The notes: generated from the sequence alone by a model not told the origin. A stretch of DNA of 64,000 nucleotides from Ichthyophonus hoferi (GCA_002751075.1 NAOQ01000005.1:33583-97582); one strand, 5' to 3'. Shown: positions 13,601 through 27,362, counted from the stretch's first letter. Translations and numbers: made by a program.

Positions 13601-16600
13601 GCTTGGTGGTCATCATGCGTGTTTGTCTCTCTCGATCTATACAGATATTTACGGCACTTGTGCCTGGAATATTCCATTGTTAATGTGACTATAAGTGAAT
13701 ATGTATAACTGTATAACTACTATAATACTATATGTAGTACTAGGGAAGATGATTTATTGGTACAGTCACTGATTCCTTATCCATTCATACCCATGCCCAG
13801 TTCCCACTCACTGCTATACGGGAGATTAAACTATTACGTCATCTACACCATGATAATATTATCACACTAATAGACATGGTATCAGGACAAATAGATAATG
13901 AGTGGGGTAAGTCATATCTGTCCTGTGTGATTATTGGTTGGAATTAACAAGGGTAAACAATTTGGATATATAAATATGGTGAAATATGGAAGATGTGAAT
14001 ATGCAATGGTCCGTGTGTATACATATTATATTATGTTATAGGATATTATATTACATCATATCTTATCTTATCCTACCTCAGACAGGCTTATACATAGGTA
14101 ATAGAAAGCAGTAAAGTACTGCAGTTATTTTATTATGCACAAGCCTAACCATAGCATATCCCCTTTGACCTTCTCTTTCTCTCTCTTTTCTTGCCGTGCC
14201 CCACTGGGCATACAGAGACTAAAGGGGCTCAGGATAGTGGTGGGAATGCATTGGAGGTATTTATGGTGTTTGGCTATATGGACCATGACCTGACTGGCCT
14301 CTTGGTAAGTACCCGTGAGGCACTCTCTACCATCCCATGTATGTATGTGTGTATGTATGTATATGTGTGTGTATGTCTGTGTGTATGTATGTATGTGTGT
14401 ATGTATGTATGTATGTATGTGTGTATGTATGTATGTGTGTGTGTATGTATGTATGTGTGTGTGTNNNNNNNNNNNNNNNNNNNNNNNNNNNNNNNNNNNN
14501 NNNNNNNNNNNNNNNNNNNNNNNNNNNNNNNNNNNNNNNNNNNNNNNNNNNNNNNNNNNNNNNNNNNNNNNNNNNNNNNNNNNNNNNNNNNNNNNNNNNN
14601 NNNNNNNNNNNNNNNNNNNNNNNNNNNNNNNNNNNNNNNNNNNNNNNNNNNNNNNNNNNNNNNNNNNNNNNNNNNNNNNNNNNNNNNNNNNNNNNNNNNN
14701 NNNNNNNNNNNNNNNNNNNNNNNNNNNNNNNNNNNNNNNNNNNNNNNNNNNNNNNNNNNNNNNNNNNNNNNNNNNNNNNNNNNNNNNNNNNNNNNNNNNN
14801 NNNNNNNNNNNNNNNNNNNNNNNNNNNNNNNNNNNNNNNNNNNNNNNNNNNNNNNNNNNNNNNNNNNNNNNNNNNNNNNNNNNNNNNNNNNNNNNNNNNN
14901 NNNNNNNNNNNNNNNNNNNNNNNNNNNNNNNNNNNNNNNNNNNNNNNNNNNNNNNNNNNNNNNNNNNNNNNNNNNNNNNNNNNNNNNNNNNNNNNNNNNN
15001 NNNNNNNNNNNNNNNNNNNNNNNNNNNNNNNNNNNNNNNNNNNNNNNNNNNNNNNNNNNNNNNNNNNNNNNNNNNNNNNNNNNNNNNNNNNNNNNNNNNN
15101 NNNNNNNNNNNNNNNNNNNNNNNNNNNNNNNNNNNNNNNNNNNNNNTATGTGTGTGTATATATATATGTGTGCATAACTATAAATGATTCGATTTATTAA
15201 TTGGCAAGTTACCAATTCGCAGGTAATATATATATAAATGACACCCAATTATCTATGTTATCTCCATAATCATCACTCCCATCGTATTGGACACTTATTG
15301 GTACATTATCAGCCAATGACTGATCTCGATCTACCCTATATATATATACTGCAATATTAATATACTAATCCTATTGTAACCACTAACACAAACATTCTTA
15401 TTTTTATGTTATCCCATTGACCTATAGGAAAGCGGCGAGATTAAACTAACCGAGAACCAATGTCGTCATCTTATGAGGCAGATCCTTCAAGGATTGGCCT
15501 ATTGTCACGCCAATAAAATACTCCATCGAGATATTAAAGGTAATTACTCGATGGCTCTGCCTTTTAAAATCTATTTAAAATTGGATGCCGATTGGCTTTA
15601 CGCTTTTATTTTTATATTTTAATTTTATTAGTATAGTTAGGTATATGGGTATATAGGTATAGATATCTATCCCTTTGTTGTTTTTATTTTGTTTTCCTAA
15701 TTATAATGTTGTCTGGGATTGGTCGTTTCATTTTAAAAGCATGTAATTATTGATAGAGCACATTTATCAGCAGCCAATCATGTATAATTTACCATGATAT
15801 AATACCAATCATATTGTCCTTTGCCTTTTCTTTGTAGGTTCCAATATTCTCTTAAATTCTAGTGGCCAGCTAAAATTAGCTGATTTTGGATTGGCCCGAA
15901 CCTATGTGGATGAGGAGAGGGGCTACACCAATAGAGGTAGGGATAGGATACCTTATATGGTTTATTACTTATTTTGTGCTTGGATGTATATAGATATGGG
16001 TACTATTGTATTGTGCTATATTGTGTTAAAATATGGTATACTTTCCTATATTATACTATATATTCTATTGGGTTCAACCCATTCTTATAAATAGTTAGAC
16101 CAATCCAGTCCCCATGATAATCTATATTATTGGCTGACTTCCTCCCCTATATATATGTATGTATGTGTATATATAGATGTATATTGGGTGAATGTATATT
16201 TTATTCTGTTCTCGGTACTCTACCTTATCCCTACCAACAAGGTGAGCTGTGTCATAATATGTACAAGAAGGAAAGAGGGTGTTTAAGGTGGATAAATATT
16301 GGTGATTACGGTGCAATCGGGCAAGGAGGAGGAGAGGGAGAGAAAAGAGAAGGTGATCATGAGTATTGGCACTTTCAAGCATAAAACAGAAGTAGAAATA
16401 GAACAATAGAACACCGGAAATTTTTGATAAGAGTATGACACTGTACGGCACACCCTATCTAGAGTAAAGGAAATGTATATCTGTCCGTTATCTGCACTAC
16501 TGGGTGATTTATGTGCTGGATGTGCCAATGTAAAATATCAGAATATAACAGCCAATAGGATGACAGTGTTAACATGAGCCATCCAATCAGTGATTACTAT

Positions 16601-18933
16601 GTGGTATAGGCCGCCTGAGCTGCTGCTGGGAGAAGACTACTACGGCTGTGGGGTAGACATATGGAGTGCAGGGTAGGGCTGAATACTAGATACTGGACTT
16701 CCTCTCTCTCTCCTCCTCCCTCTCTTTCTCTCTCTCTGTTCCTATCTCTATATGAATATATTGGTGTTTTCGGGATTTTGGCAATGGAAGCTGATTGAAT
16801 GGCCCTGTTTAAGTGTTTAAAAGCATCATATATTTTAAATGTAAAGGTTTAAGACTTGCAACCATCAGTGTTTAAGCTTTTAATTTTAATGGTTTTGTCT
16901 GGTTGAATCATATTTTTTTTCGAATTGAGTGGTTTAAACATTTAAAATATTTAGATAAAATCAAGTCTGTGAATTATTGAAATACTTTAGCTGGTTATAA
17001 TATTCTAAACAACGTAAGTGTTTAAAGAAATGGTGTGATTGGTTATCACATCTTGATTATTTTCCCTTATAAAGGCATACTAATTGCCTTGCGAAAAAAA
17101 ACCGTCATTTTCTTATTGGTTCAACGATTTCAGACTCTAATGGTTGGTGTGTGTTATCGCTTTAGGTGTATTCTTGGCGAATTGTTTTTCCAGAAACCTA
17201 TATTCCAGGGACGGGATGAGGCCAACCAATTGGAACTGATTTGCAAGTAGGTTGCCCACTTTGTATATTAGGGTGGTGCACATGCTTATATGTTTCTATA
17301 TATTAGGGTGTATAGATCAAGGTGGGCCTGAAAAGGGACATATAAAGATGTAATGTTCATCCAATCATGTATTAGTTATACAATGATGTAATATGTATAT
17401 ATAGTCTAGACTATCTAATAATTAACTCTTTCACTTTGTTTGGCTTATCTATCCTATCATGAAGTGATGGGATGATTTTTGCGAATGGCCAGATGATATT
17501 TTAACAGCGTGGCTCTGATTGGTTTAATATTATTGATTTTGTATACACTGAAAATCTAGCCAAGACAATAAGATGAAAGTATATATATTAATTTATGATT
17601 AGATATAACTAGATATAGCCTTGGCCGGTGCTAACTCATCGGTCTATTATAGGGTGTGTGGAACCCCCCGAGAAAAAGATTGGCCCGGGGTTTTCAATCT
17701 ACCATTTGCTAAACAATTACTGCCTAAAGCTATCTTCAGACGTCAATTACAACAGAATTTTTCGTCATTGTAAAGAACCCCCACCCCCAACCCGTCCGCG
17801 CACACTTTAAGGGCATATGATTGGTTCTTATTTTATTGCATTTTTTATGTTTCTTTACTTTCTATATACGGTTACTTTTATGGTGCTTTTTTTCATGGTA
17901 TAATTGGTGTGTTTGCGATAACTTCGGCCTATCATATGCCTTGGTTGAAAATAGTTATCCCTAATGGGTTTATTAATAATGCAATAATACAATTATTAAC
18001 CAATGTAATTAATTCTTTTACCGTCATAAACTTTATAATATCTCCCGAATGAAACTAGAAATGGTGTTGTTAGTGGTGTTATTTCGTGCCTGCCTGGTAA
18101 TATTAATTAATTTGAATGGTTATAAAATATGTTGTATGTGCAATTTATCACATTACATACCTACTTATAACCACCACACCACCTATAGATACAACTACTG
18201 CATCTCCCGTATGTCTACCAATACCTACCTACCTACCTACCTACCTACCTATAATCCCTGTCTAAAGCCTCTCCCACCATCCCGTCGTAACACCACCCCT
18301 TATTCCCCACCTCCTAACCTACAGTATGCCGCATGACTCGCTCACACTTATGGAGACCCTTCTTACTATGGACCCTAGGGGCCGGCCCTCCGCTCAAGCA
18401 GCCCTCGCTCATCCCTACTTTAGTAACGGGGGCCCACCCGAACCATTAGAGTATGTGTGTTTATGTGTATATGGATGCAAGTATGATTGAGTAACCTTAG
18501 CTTACAGGGGCCCAGACATATATATCTGTATAATCCTCCCGTCATATATACGCACACACACTCTCTCTCTCTACACCTTATTCCTCCTTTATCCTTACTA
18601 TAATTCTACGTTTTAATCCCCCTCCTCCCTGTCCTCTCTCCCCCCTTTAGTCTCCGATCGGGCAATGATTATCACGAGTACAAGACCCGATTGATGAAGA
18701 CACAACGAATAGAACCTCACCAAGCACCGCAACCACCAATAAAATCCGTCCCGCAAGACAGCCAAGAGGGTGGTCGGCAGGATAAACGAGATGTTCGAGA
18801 TGCTAGAGATATTAAGCAAGGATATAGTACTATAGGGGGTACGAGAGATCATTCTACTAATGTAAGTTATCATAATTTAGACGACAGACCAGCTGTAATT
18901 CATAGGGAGGGGCCATCTTGGAGCAATAGATAG
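10615..18933 (+). CDS. CDK12: CDK12/CDK13-type transcriptional cyclin-dependent kinase
   Basis: Thirteen exons: 10615-11350, 11659-12244, 12434-12520, 13463-13544, 13801-13906, 14216-14304, 15428-15539, 15838-15936, 16591-16672, 17166-17246, 17653-17769, 18325-18450, 18651-18933; all phases agree and give 861 residues. Residues 1-245 are Gly/Arg/Asn-rich with RGG-like boxes; 246-441 are proline-rich. The kinase domain spans about 458-762: glycine loop IGEGMYG (465-470), ATP lysine K487 in VALK, the PITAIRE helix as PLTAIRE (499-505), VFGYMDHDL at the hinge, HRDIK (595-599), DFG (615-617), T-loop Thr630 in [18 protein letters not shown]. PxTAIRE plus the VF-YMDHDL hinge and YTN-VIT loop point to CDK12/13 rather than CDK9. 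CDK12 with cyclin K phosphorylates the RNA polymerase II tail (known of the family). The glycine loop has Met where CDKs usually have Thr. The animal RS domain is replaced by RGG and proline tracts. Confidence 0.93.
14465..15146. other. assembly gap (682 N) in kinase intron 6
   Basis: Run of N flanked on both sides by TATG/TG microsatellite (14337-14464 and 15147-15175). The gap lies between exons at 14216-14304 and 15428-15539, and the protein is continuous across the junction, so no coding sequence need be missing. Open frames that run through it are artefacts. Confidence 0.98.
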
Positions 18934-20050
18934 AATGAAAGATAATCCCGGTTTTACTCTAGAGCCCTCATTTTTTTTGGACCGTCCTCAATTGTAGCAT
19001 CACATTGTGATGTTCAAGTCCGTGTATACTGTGTATACATGCATGCATAGGATGACACACGATATGATTAGTATAACTGAAGGTCTGCCATATATTGGAT
19101 TATATTTATTTATAAGTTTCATTTTTTAGAAGTAGTTTAATATCTAGATAGGTGTATAAGTAGGTAAATAGATGTATGTATGTTGGTTTTAAAGTTTTTT
19201 ATTGCACATGTTTGCCCACATGCATGCACAAAGATATACAAGATATTGTATATGCTCTAATAGACACTCATCTATACATCCTTACGTATTATACACGACT
19301 AGAATGATGGAGTTTATGTCGTTTTATATGTTTCTTAAGAACTTCTACATATGTAACGGCGGCATAATGAAAACCGTCCATGAAAATGTTATGTAACTAA
19401 AAATACGCTAAGACACCAAAAAAAAATCCTTGTTTTTTTGTCCCTTTAAACATTGCTTTTACATCCACTCTAACTCTTCTTTGTGATCTTCATGGACTAG
19501 ATATTATTATTCCTAGCAGCTTGGGCAAGTCGTTTTTGTGCTTATTGAACTGCATCTTTAAAAAAAAATTGGTTTTACTATATTATTTATTCATTTGCAG
19601 ATGCGTCCTCATCGATTCCGCCTTGTGTCTAGGTGTGCAGAAGAATAACTACGATATGCTATTTTTTTTAATGAACAATCCTTTTCCAAATAGTACGTGT
19701 TCTAAAACTATACATATAGTATGATATGGCTGGCTTAGGAAGCCCGTCTTAGGATAGTAAAATAAAGCAATGTTTCCCAATAGTAGACAGTATTATTTTA
19801 CTTTAGCCCCTTGGATTTGTGTTACAATTTTCTGTCATATACCAGTTACTTTCTTGTTGGCGAAGCCATAAATTGAATTTTAAGGTTGCAATGTTACGTT
19901 TGCTACGGCTTCTCTTCTTGGGGTCATAATTGCAGCTTTAACCTTTCTTCTGAGGGACTTCCATTGAGGAATCTAACTGCTCTAAATGATCTGGGATTAA
20001 TTCTCAGCTAATGACTTTGTCAAATACGGTGACAAAACATTGGTAAAGTA

Positions 20051-20290
20051 ACTATAGTTATAATTATCTATTAATTAATCCTGGCCTGAAGTATTCTTTA
20101 TAAAACGCTATATTGAGAAAGTATAAAAAGGTTTTAACAAACATAGATTTGAGACTCTTGATTCTGTTGTGCTACTGAATAAAGACTATATCGTTTTATT
20201 AAAAGTTCTCTGCTTGCAATAGTCGGCTGCCACTCCATACATGAGTGAGACAATTATTACTCAGGCTGAAATCAACGGATTGTTAGCAAA
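20051..20290 (+). repeat. dispersed 240-bp repeat, copy 1
   Basis: Aligns by eye with 41437-41675 and 57820-58055 in the same orientation. Shared landmarks in order: an AT-rich start with TTATCTA and TTAATTAAT, a TATAAAA-type word, an AATACTGAAT/CAATACTGGA stretch, then the best-kept core TTGCAATAGTCG followed by a word like CTGCCACTCC, and a tail with AGGCTGAAAT. The three copies differ widely, so they are old. A TATA-like word followed by a conserved core could mean an LTR or a SINE; I cannot classify it. Confidence 0.5.
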
Positions 20291-21504
20291 AGTATAGTTA
20301 TAGTCAAGTTTGCATAGCGTTTTATTTACTAGTTTATTTACAAAAATATTGACTAGATTTGACCACATTAAAAAATATCCTGTTTAGGTTTATACTTCCT
20401 TTTTATTGGTGACTTAATTATCAGTTAATTTCTGTTTTAACATTGGTTTTTTGACTTATCTATAGACAATATTATTGGTAGACTTTTACTAAGTTATCTT
20501 AACGAACTTACTAAAACTGTGCAGGGTCGGTAATTGGCGTCATTGGATCTTAACGTCTATCTGCAATTAAATTGAAACATTGGCTTTTTGAATCCAAAGG
20601 TCATAGAACTATAGCTATTAGTTAAATTATAAACCTAATTTTATCTTGTAGCCAAGTTAAACTTCAACGGGAGAGAGTAGACAGATAATCGGATATAATG
20701 ACTACATATTCATTATTATTTTCTTCAATAAACTACTATGTTTTTCCTACTCCCATATGGAACAAATGTTTGTTCAAATGGAAATGATAGGTTATACCTT
20801 TAATATCCTATGTAATTATTATTGATATACCTTATCCCACTAAGTGCTATTCGGGTTGGAAGACACGCTGTCATAGTGGAAATAGATCAAGTTCATTAAT
20901 TGCTAATATCCACATCTTGATCTTAGGTCAATTAATATATTTGACTGTATACCCTCTGTGCCCCATTGTCTTAAGAGAGCAATCACGGAAACATCCTTAT
21001 TTGGAACCTGTGTTTTTGGATTTAGTTTCAAGTCATAATAACATGTAGACGAAATACTAATTGAGGATGCTGGTAACCAATATTTAAAAGTGGTGTTGTA
21101 TGTAGTAACATATATAACTGTGTATATTGAATGACTCAAGTGCTTTTCTTTAATTACTCATCATAGATTTTAATCTGGTCAACAAAGATGATTTTTGCCA
21201 ATACACAATATTATTGTCAATGGTAGCAAACATTATTTGACTTAATCCCAAAAGACACAGTAGTTAGGATCATCTCTTGGACAATTACTTTGTGAGGATA
21301 AAAATAAAAGAAGAATTTGAAAGATAAGATTTGCATATCTTAGAGATTCAATACACCACCCAGAATACGGCCTTGTTGAGTTAACCAAGACATTTCAAAT
21401 TCCATCATATTTCCAATAACGCTTTTTTTTCGTTTACTATTCCGCAATTGCAGGTACGTCAAGTTCTCTGGACTTTTATGATTGTGCATCTAAAGTCAAC
21501 AGTA

Positions 21505-21549
21505 TTAATGACGATTAGTGACGATGTAGTGACGATGTAGTGACGATAT
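21505..21549. repeat. short tandem repeat GTAGTGACGAT
   Basis: Four near-identical units, 12 bp period in the last three, built on TGACGATGTAG. Lies in the spacer upstream of the E3 ligase gene. Could be chance slippage or a cluster of binding sites; TGACG is also the core of CREB/ATF-type sites in general knowledge. Confidence 0.75.
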
Positions 21550-21910
21550 CCTATATTCTTCAAAACCCGACTCCTATAGCCCTAAATTTAGTATGTAAAT
21601 GGTTGTTTTTCATGTTTTGTTTTTTTGTTTTTTTTTTGTTGTTTTTTTTTTTTTTTTACCCCACTACGTTGTCAAATTTCTTGTATTTTGATCAAACTAT
21701 TCCTACAAAAATTGCAGACTAAAGATTGCTATTTGATAGCATATAAAATATGGTTGAAGGCCTATTCACTCAAAAGAAAATACGGCAAATAAATGTATCT
21801 TTAGGTTAAGGTGATAGAAAAAAGTTCCCAGGGTTGTTTTCTTTCATGTCTTATTACACTAAAAGGTGCCACGATACTGGCTTCAATGCTTCCGTATAGT
21901 TCTTTATGCA

Positions 21911-24900
21911 ATGTCATTACAACCACACATAGAATGTCCCACTGTGCAGCCGGATGAGCAAGCACTTCCTCCAGTAATTGTCATTTCCGATAATGTTAAT
22001 GATAAAGCAACTATGTACCCTTCAACTAAACTACAGTTAGAGGAGAGGGAAAAAGCAAGAAGCCAAGCATTGCCCCTTCCGTTAGAAAATAGAAATATGA
22101 TTGCAGATATAGCGTTAATACAAAGGGGAACATTAGATAGTAATGCAGCATTGGTAGAGGGCTTGTCCAAGGGGGATGAAAACGAAGATTTGTTTTTTAA
22201 AAAGTTAAAAAGGAAAATGCATGAAGTGGCAATTGCTAACGAACAGTTAATAAATATTATGCGACTTACCTCCTCACCCTCCTTTGCTTTCTGGGGTGAG
22301 GGTGATAATCATATTTTTCTAAAGAAGGAAGAATTAGAGAACTGTAAGCAAGTGAGTACATTGAGGTGGTGGAGCTGTTGGGCTGGGCATACTAGAAGAG
22401 GATTGTTATATGTATGTATGTATGTATGTATAGAAGAAAATCTCATTGTGATGTTATGTTGTATTGTATGTTATGTTGTGTATTCCTGCTGATACTATAG
22501 GATTATCATAATTGCTGGTGTATCAGTGTTTTTTGTGGCTGTATCTTTTTTTCGGTTTATATAGTTAAGTAGAATACGGTGTAGGAGTACATATATACAT
22601 ATATACTATCTATTATCATACTATCATATAGACATACTATAATACTATATAATATTATCGTTCATCCAGTCGTACTATTGTCCTATCATACTATCATACA
22701 CAGGAAGTAGTTCCTACTGCATACATCTACATATACAATACTTCACTCTCTATACCTTTACATGACTGTGTATCCTATCGCCTTGATGATTCTATCCACA
22801 TACATTATTATTCATAGTCATTGTAGCTAATCATCCACGGTTGTTTCTAGATCTCAAGTGACCCTCTCACAGCTAATAACTCTAAGTATGAAGGAAGGAA
22901 GGAAAATATGCAAGGTAGAGGTGGGAAGGGAAAGGACTTGGAAACACAACTGGGTAGGTGTCAGAATGATATAGCATGTAAAGGTAGGCTTAAACAAGAA
23001 GATGAAGAGGATAGTAATCATGGCAGGGTATTTTCGTCGCGTGTATGGGATAGGACGGATAAGGACATCATTCATGTTGCCATGGCAACAGAAAATAGTA
23101 AGTCTGAAGAGGTCGTATGGGCAGCTCTACAGGATGTGGAAGAACGATTGGATTTCGAACTTGCGCAAAACCTATGGGTGGAAGATCTATTAATAGAAAC
23201 GAGAAAGAAACAACGAATAGAAGAAGAAGATGAACGGTTGGCAAGGCAGGTCATGGACCAATGGAATGATGAGGAAGATCTATTAATAAAAACAGAAAGG
23301 AAACGACGAATAGAGGATGATGAACGGTTGGCAAGGCAGCTGATGGATCAATGGAATGATGAAGACAGGGTTGCGGATGAGGAGGAGGAGAGGGAGAGGG
23401 AGGCGTTGATAAAGGATAATGAATGCTATATCTGTATGGACCATGAAGGAACAGATGTTCTTAACGTAAGAATGGGAAGGGAGTCTATATATCATTATAT
23501 TGTATGCTAGATGCTGTATGTTATTATATTATATGTTATATGCTATATGTTATTTTATTATAAATTATATCTCATGTTTTTATATTGGTATTGTATTATA
23601 TATTTGATAACTCTAGATGAGTTCTATATGTAATATTTCCTTGTATTAAGATTGGATGTAGTATATAAGATATGTATATTATAATATATAGATAGATATA
23701 TATATATATATATCCACTCACTTTATTTAGAGCTGTAAGGTTATTGTCCTTCCTGAAACTCAAATCTTCTGAACTATATTTTATATATAGAATAGTAAAG
23801 TGAATGGTTTAATAATACTTTTGCAGATTGACTAGGCATGTGTAATTGGTTCAATATCAATTAAAATCTATCCAATTATAACAATCCTCAAAAATAATTG
23901 CGCCTATTGGCTAAAACAATTGAGATAAAGTATTATTTATTGTGATTTAATTGCAAATTGCGCTAAGTAATTGCGTCAGTTGATATTGGTTGCCTATTAA
24001 ATTTAATTCTTTTAATTCATGACTAATAGCTGTTTTCTCTTTACTTTAAAAGCCAAAAAATTGCTATCAGCATGAAATTATCATAATGTATTTTAGGAAA
24101 GATTAACATAACTTTGTCTTTTCTTCTTTTTTCCTCTCCCTACCTCTCTCTCTAGTGCGGTCACGTGGTCCATGTGACGTGTGCTCTTGCCTATATTAGG
24201 GCATCAAGTACGAAGGCAGGTGGTCGTATTAATCCTAATGCAGCCAGGTGTGGACAGTGCCGCCAATGGCTCTCTCATCCTGCCTTGGTAAGTGTGGTTA
24301 TATGTTATATATATTGTATGTTATATATATTGTATGTTATATGTTTTATGTTATGTAGTAGTATAGTATAATATGACATGATATATCATATCATATAGAA
24401 TATTATGTTAGGATAATGTAATTTCTTATTTTTTCTCTCTATTTCTCTCTTTCCCTTTGCCTTCCTTTTTTTCACACATACCTTGGCTCAATAGCCCCAG
24501 CTATGTTCTATTTAGCCCTATTGATTAGTCTACTATACTACCCATTCCCCTCTCCTCCCTATCTCCCCTTTCTCATCTCCTATACAGGAACGTTATGTGG
24601 CACCTCTTAAGATACTACATGAAAATACGGCGGCTATGGCCCTGCAACGAATGGCCCAGGAGAATCCCCAACCAATCAGTTTCATTCCTCAACACCTTCA
24701 GAGACGAAATCATAGCAAAACAGAAGAGTCCCATATCGAAGAGACTGATGAAGTACTGAGAGAATTCGTCTATTACATGTGCGCCAATTGCAAGAGCCCA
24801 TACTATGGAGGAAGACAACAGTGTATGGCTAGTCTAGAGGTGGGCAAAAATAATTATTGCATGAGTGGTGATTGTGGGTCTTTTTTTCTTCTTTTTTTAA

Positions 24901-26329
24901 TTTTGTTTCCTCTGACATCTTTAGCTTTATGGTATGATATTGTTTAACTTGTATTTTTGCTTGAATTGTTTATATATCTCTTTAGGGGACTGTGGCCATG
25001 TAGACCTACATGGTATATACACATTGATATGATATGATATAGTGGAGAAGTATACATACCGCACTGACTCCATAGTTAGAGCTGGCTATACAGTACTACA
25101 TATATATATATATATATATGTGTGTATCTTTACGATCCAGAAATATAGGTTGGTGTTATATCATGTATCTTGCTATACACTATCATATCGTCTTCTTGTA
25201 TTTATCTATAACTATTATTGATTGGTATAACCTGGTTGATAATTATGGAAGGACCTATAGCTATATTTCTATAATGTGGAAATGTGATTTCATTAGTAGC
25301 ATGGAAGAGCCATTTGATTGGCATTTAACTTATATGATATTTCAATTAAAACGTTTAATAGCTTTCTCTTTTAATTGGACTATACCCTTTTAAAATTAGA
25401 TTTAATTCATACAAGAGGCTTAATGTAAACATGGAGAGGATCTAGTATTTAAAATAGGACGGAATAATGAATGTCTTCAATTGGTTCATTAATCTTAATT
25501 TTAAGTTTACTATTAAAAAATTTATGAACTGCCCTTCCATTTTGTGTGCTTTATACCTACAGTGCATAACATACTACTTCTGTGTAAACTACTCTCACTA
25601 TGATTGCATCATCATACTTTATATGATGCCAGCCTGTTGATTGTTATTGGTTAATGCGAGTGTCTAGTATGGGCTATACCAATGAGATAGTAGCCTAATA
25701 ATTGGCTTGCTATGGATCCTCCCAATAGGGTGTAGTTTTAGCATGATTTGTTATTTGTTTTACTAGGACCACAGCGATTTGTATGATGTCATTGGTATAA
25801 TATTATGATATACCATCCTCTAACTAGACTGCACTAGGTGTTCACTATGTTTAGGCCTATTCTATTTCTATATTGCATTACCCACACATACATACACATA
25901 TGCATAGCATGTAAAATGGTTTAATCTTTCCAAACTACTCACATATTTTATACCCCTCTGCATCTACCCTACCCTACCTTATCCTGTACACATATAAACA
26001 CATTCATACAGACTGTTGATCTAGACGTTTCTAAAGATCGAATCTGTGCTATGTGTGCTAACGCCAATCAAACCCAAGCTGCCTATTGCCCTATTGACAA
26101 ACATGGCACCTACTATATAGAATACAAATGTCGCTACTGTTGCAACGTAGCAACATTTTTCTGTTACGGTACTACACATTTCTGTGAGAAGTGCCATGTT
26201 TGGGCAGGGGTCAAGTCAGTAGCCACCCCTTGTCCTGGATTACCACAATGTAATGGGCAACACCCTAGGAATGATGGCCAGGAGCACTGTTTAGGCTGTG
26301 CACTCTGCAGAGATATAGGGACCCATTGA
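21911..26329 (+). CDS. stand-alone RING-Cys-relay E3 ubiquitin ligase (MYCBP2/PHR1 C-terminal type)
   Basis: Five exons, 21911-22351, 22851-23465, 24156-24287, 24588-24839, 26012-26329, all in phase, giving 585 residues. A RING-H2 finger has ligands C339, C342, C353, H355, H358, C361, C384, C387. A linker and then the tandem-cysteine domain follow: YMCANCKSPYYGG (463-475 region) and IEYKCRYCCNVATFFCYGTT (516-535), matching the human MYCBP2 segment ending VAVFFCFGTTHFC nearly residue for residue. In MYCBP2 two cysteines (C4520, C4572) relay ubiquitin to threonine or serine. The matching residues here are C475 (in GGRQQC) and C531 (in FFCYGTTHF), with H542 for H4583, F537 for F4578 and Y532 for F4573. 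Upstream (about 200-330) is a charged helical region with repeated DERLARQ-MDQWNDE blocks that resemble ubiquitin-binding UIM/MIU helices. MYCBP2 is a giant protein; this one lacks its RCC1 and PHR domains. The start is the first ATG in frame; extra 5' exons are possible. Confidence 0.9.
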
Positions 26330-27362
26330 CAATGTTGGTAGGGGGGTTGTGATATAGTAGATAGGTAAAATGATATTTGATAGTGATTTCTTATCAGTCC
26401 TGAGGCGTGAGTGGTTGACTTTCTTCAGTGGTTATTTTCTGATGTGTTTTTTTCTGGTATTTAATATATATATATATTGTATATGCAGAGTACATATGTG
26501 CCTGTGTGGTAATTGGTGTATCTTCATACGCCATACGCACTGTATTGATTGTTTTGCCTTGTTGGCTATAGTGTCAGATGTATAAGATATCACTATATAT
26601 GTGCAAGTATGTCTGGACTATATATATATAATACTTTACTGGGGATGGTAACGTGTTCTACATTAAATTACCTCCTAATAATTAATTAATAATTAATGCA
26701 AATGTGTTTGTTATTGCATTTATTCTCAAAAACATGATATGCTCGTATTGGTGGATTTTTAACAAGCCACACGCCAGCTCTATATGAAAGAAAGCCAGCT
26801 AGGCTTTGGTGGAAGACTGATGATGACTTGGTATATGCACCAAGTATACCCCTATCCTATATTAACTGTAAAATACAACTGTATAATAATAATTAAATGG
26901 AAATAAATAAACATGAAATGAAATATATATATAACCGAAATGAAAAGATATTCATTGGAATTCTTATCTAACACTGTAAAAGTGGAGTATGCATCTATAT
27001 AAATATACGGGTATACATATGGTATTGTATTGTGTTATATTGTGTAGTAGGGTATAAACTACCCCAGCCTAGACAACTGCACGTGTCCTAAGTATTTGGA
27101 ATGATTATAGAAATGATATATTGTAGGTTCAAAGTTGTTGCATCTTTGTAGAATGTGTTTAGGGTTTAGTGCAGTATGAAAAACAAGGGAAAGAGAATGT
27201 ATAAAATTGTCTAGAAATAGTATATAAAGACTGTATATGTTTATTATTGGTATTGGTTGTTTCGTTTATGTTCCTTTTATTCTTTTGCAACATGCATTGA
27301 TCATGAGTGTCAATTATAGATTGGTTTATCAATGTCAATTGGACTGAGTGTAAACAATACAG
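26330..27362. other. spacer, possibly with 5' exons of the next gene
   Basis: Mostly AT-rich sequence. One stretch, 26775-26832, has exon-like composition after a CCAG acceptor and before a GTATAT donor, and may be an upstream exon of the candidate gene at 27363, but I could not join the phases. Nothing else recognised. Confidence 0.4.

Larger units (their letters stand above)
18934..21910. other. intergenic spacer
   Basis: About 3 kb between the kinase and the E3 ligase genes. It holds one copy of a dispersed 240-bp repeat (20051-20290), a short tandem repeat (21505-21549) and a T-rich tract (21604-21658). Short open frames at 19202, 19521 and 20903 resemble nothing I know. Extra 5' exons of the ligase gene could lie here. 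Confidence 0.55.

Noticed and set aside
14191-15248. Open frames of about 280-330 codons on both strands
   Set aside because: They run through the N gap and TATG/TG microsatellite; only the exon at 14216-14304 is real.
16122-16528. Frames on both strands inside kinase intron 8
   Set aside because: No conserved content, and the kinase frame joins exactly across this intron.
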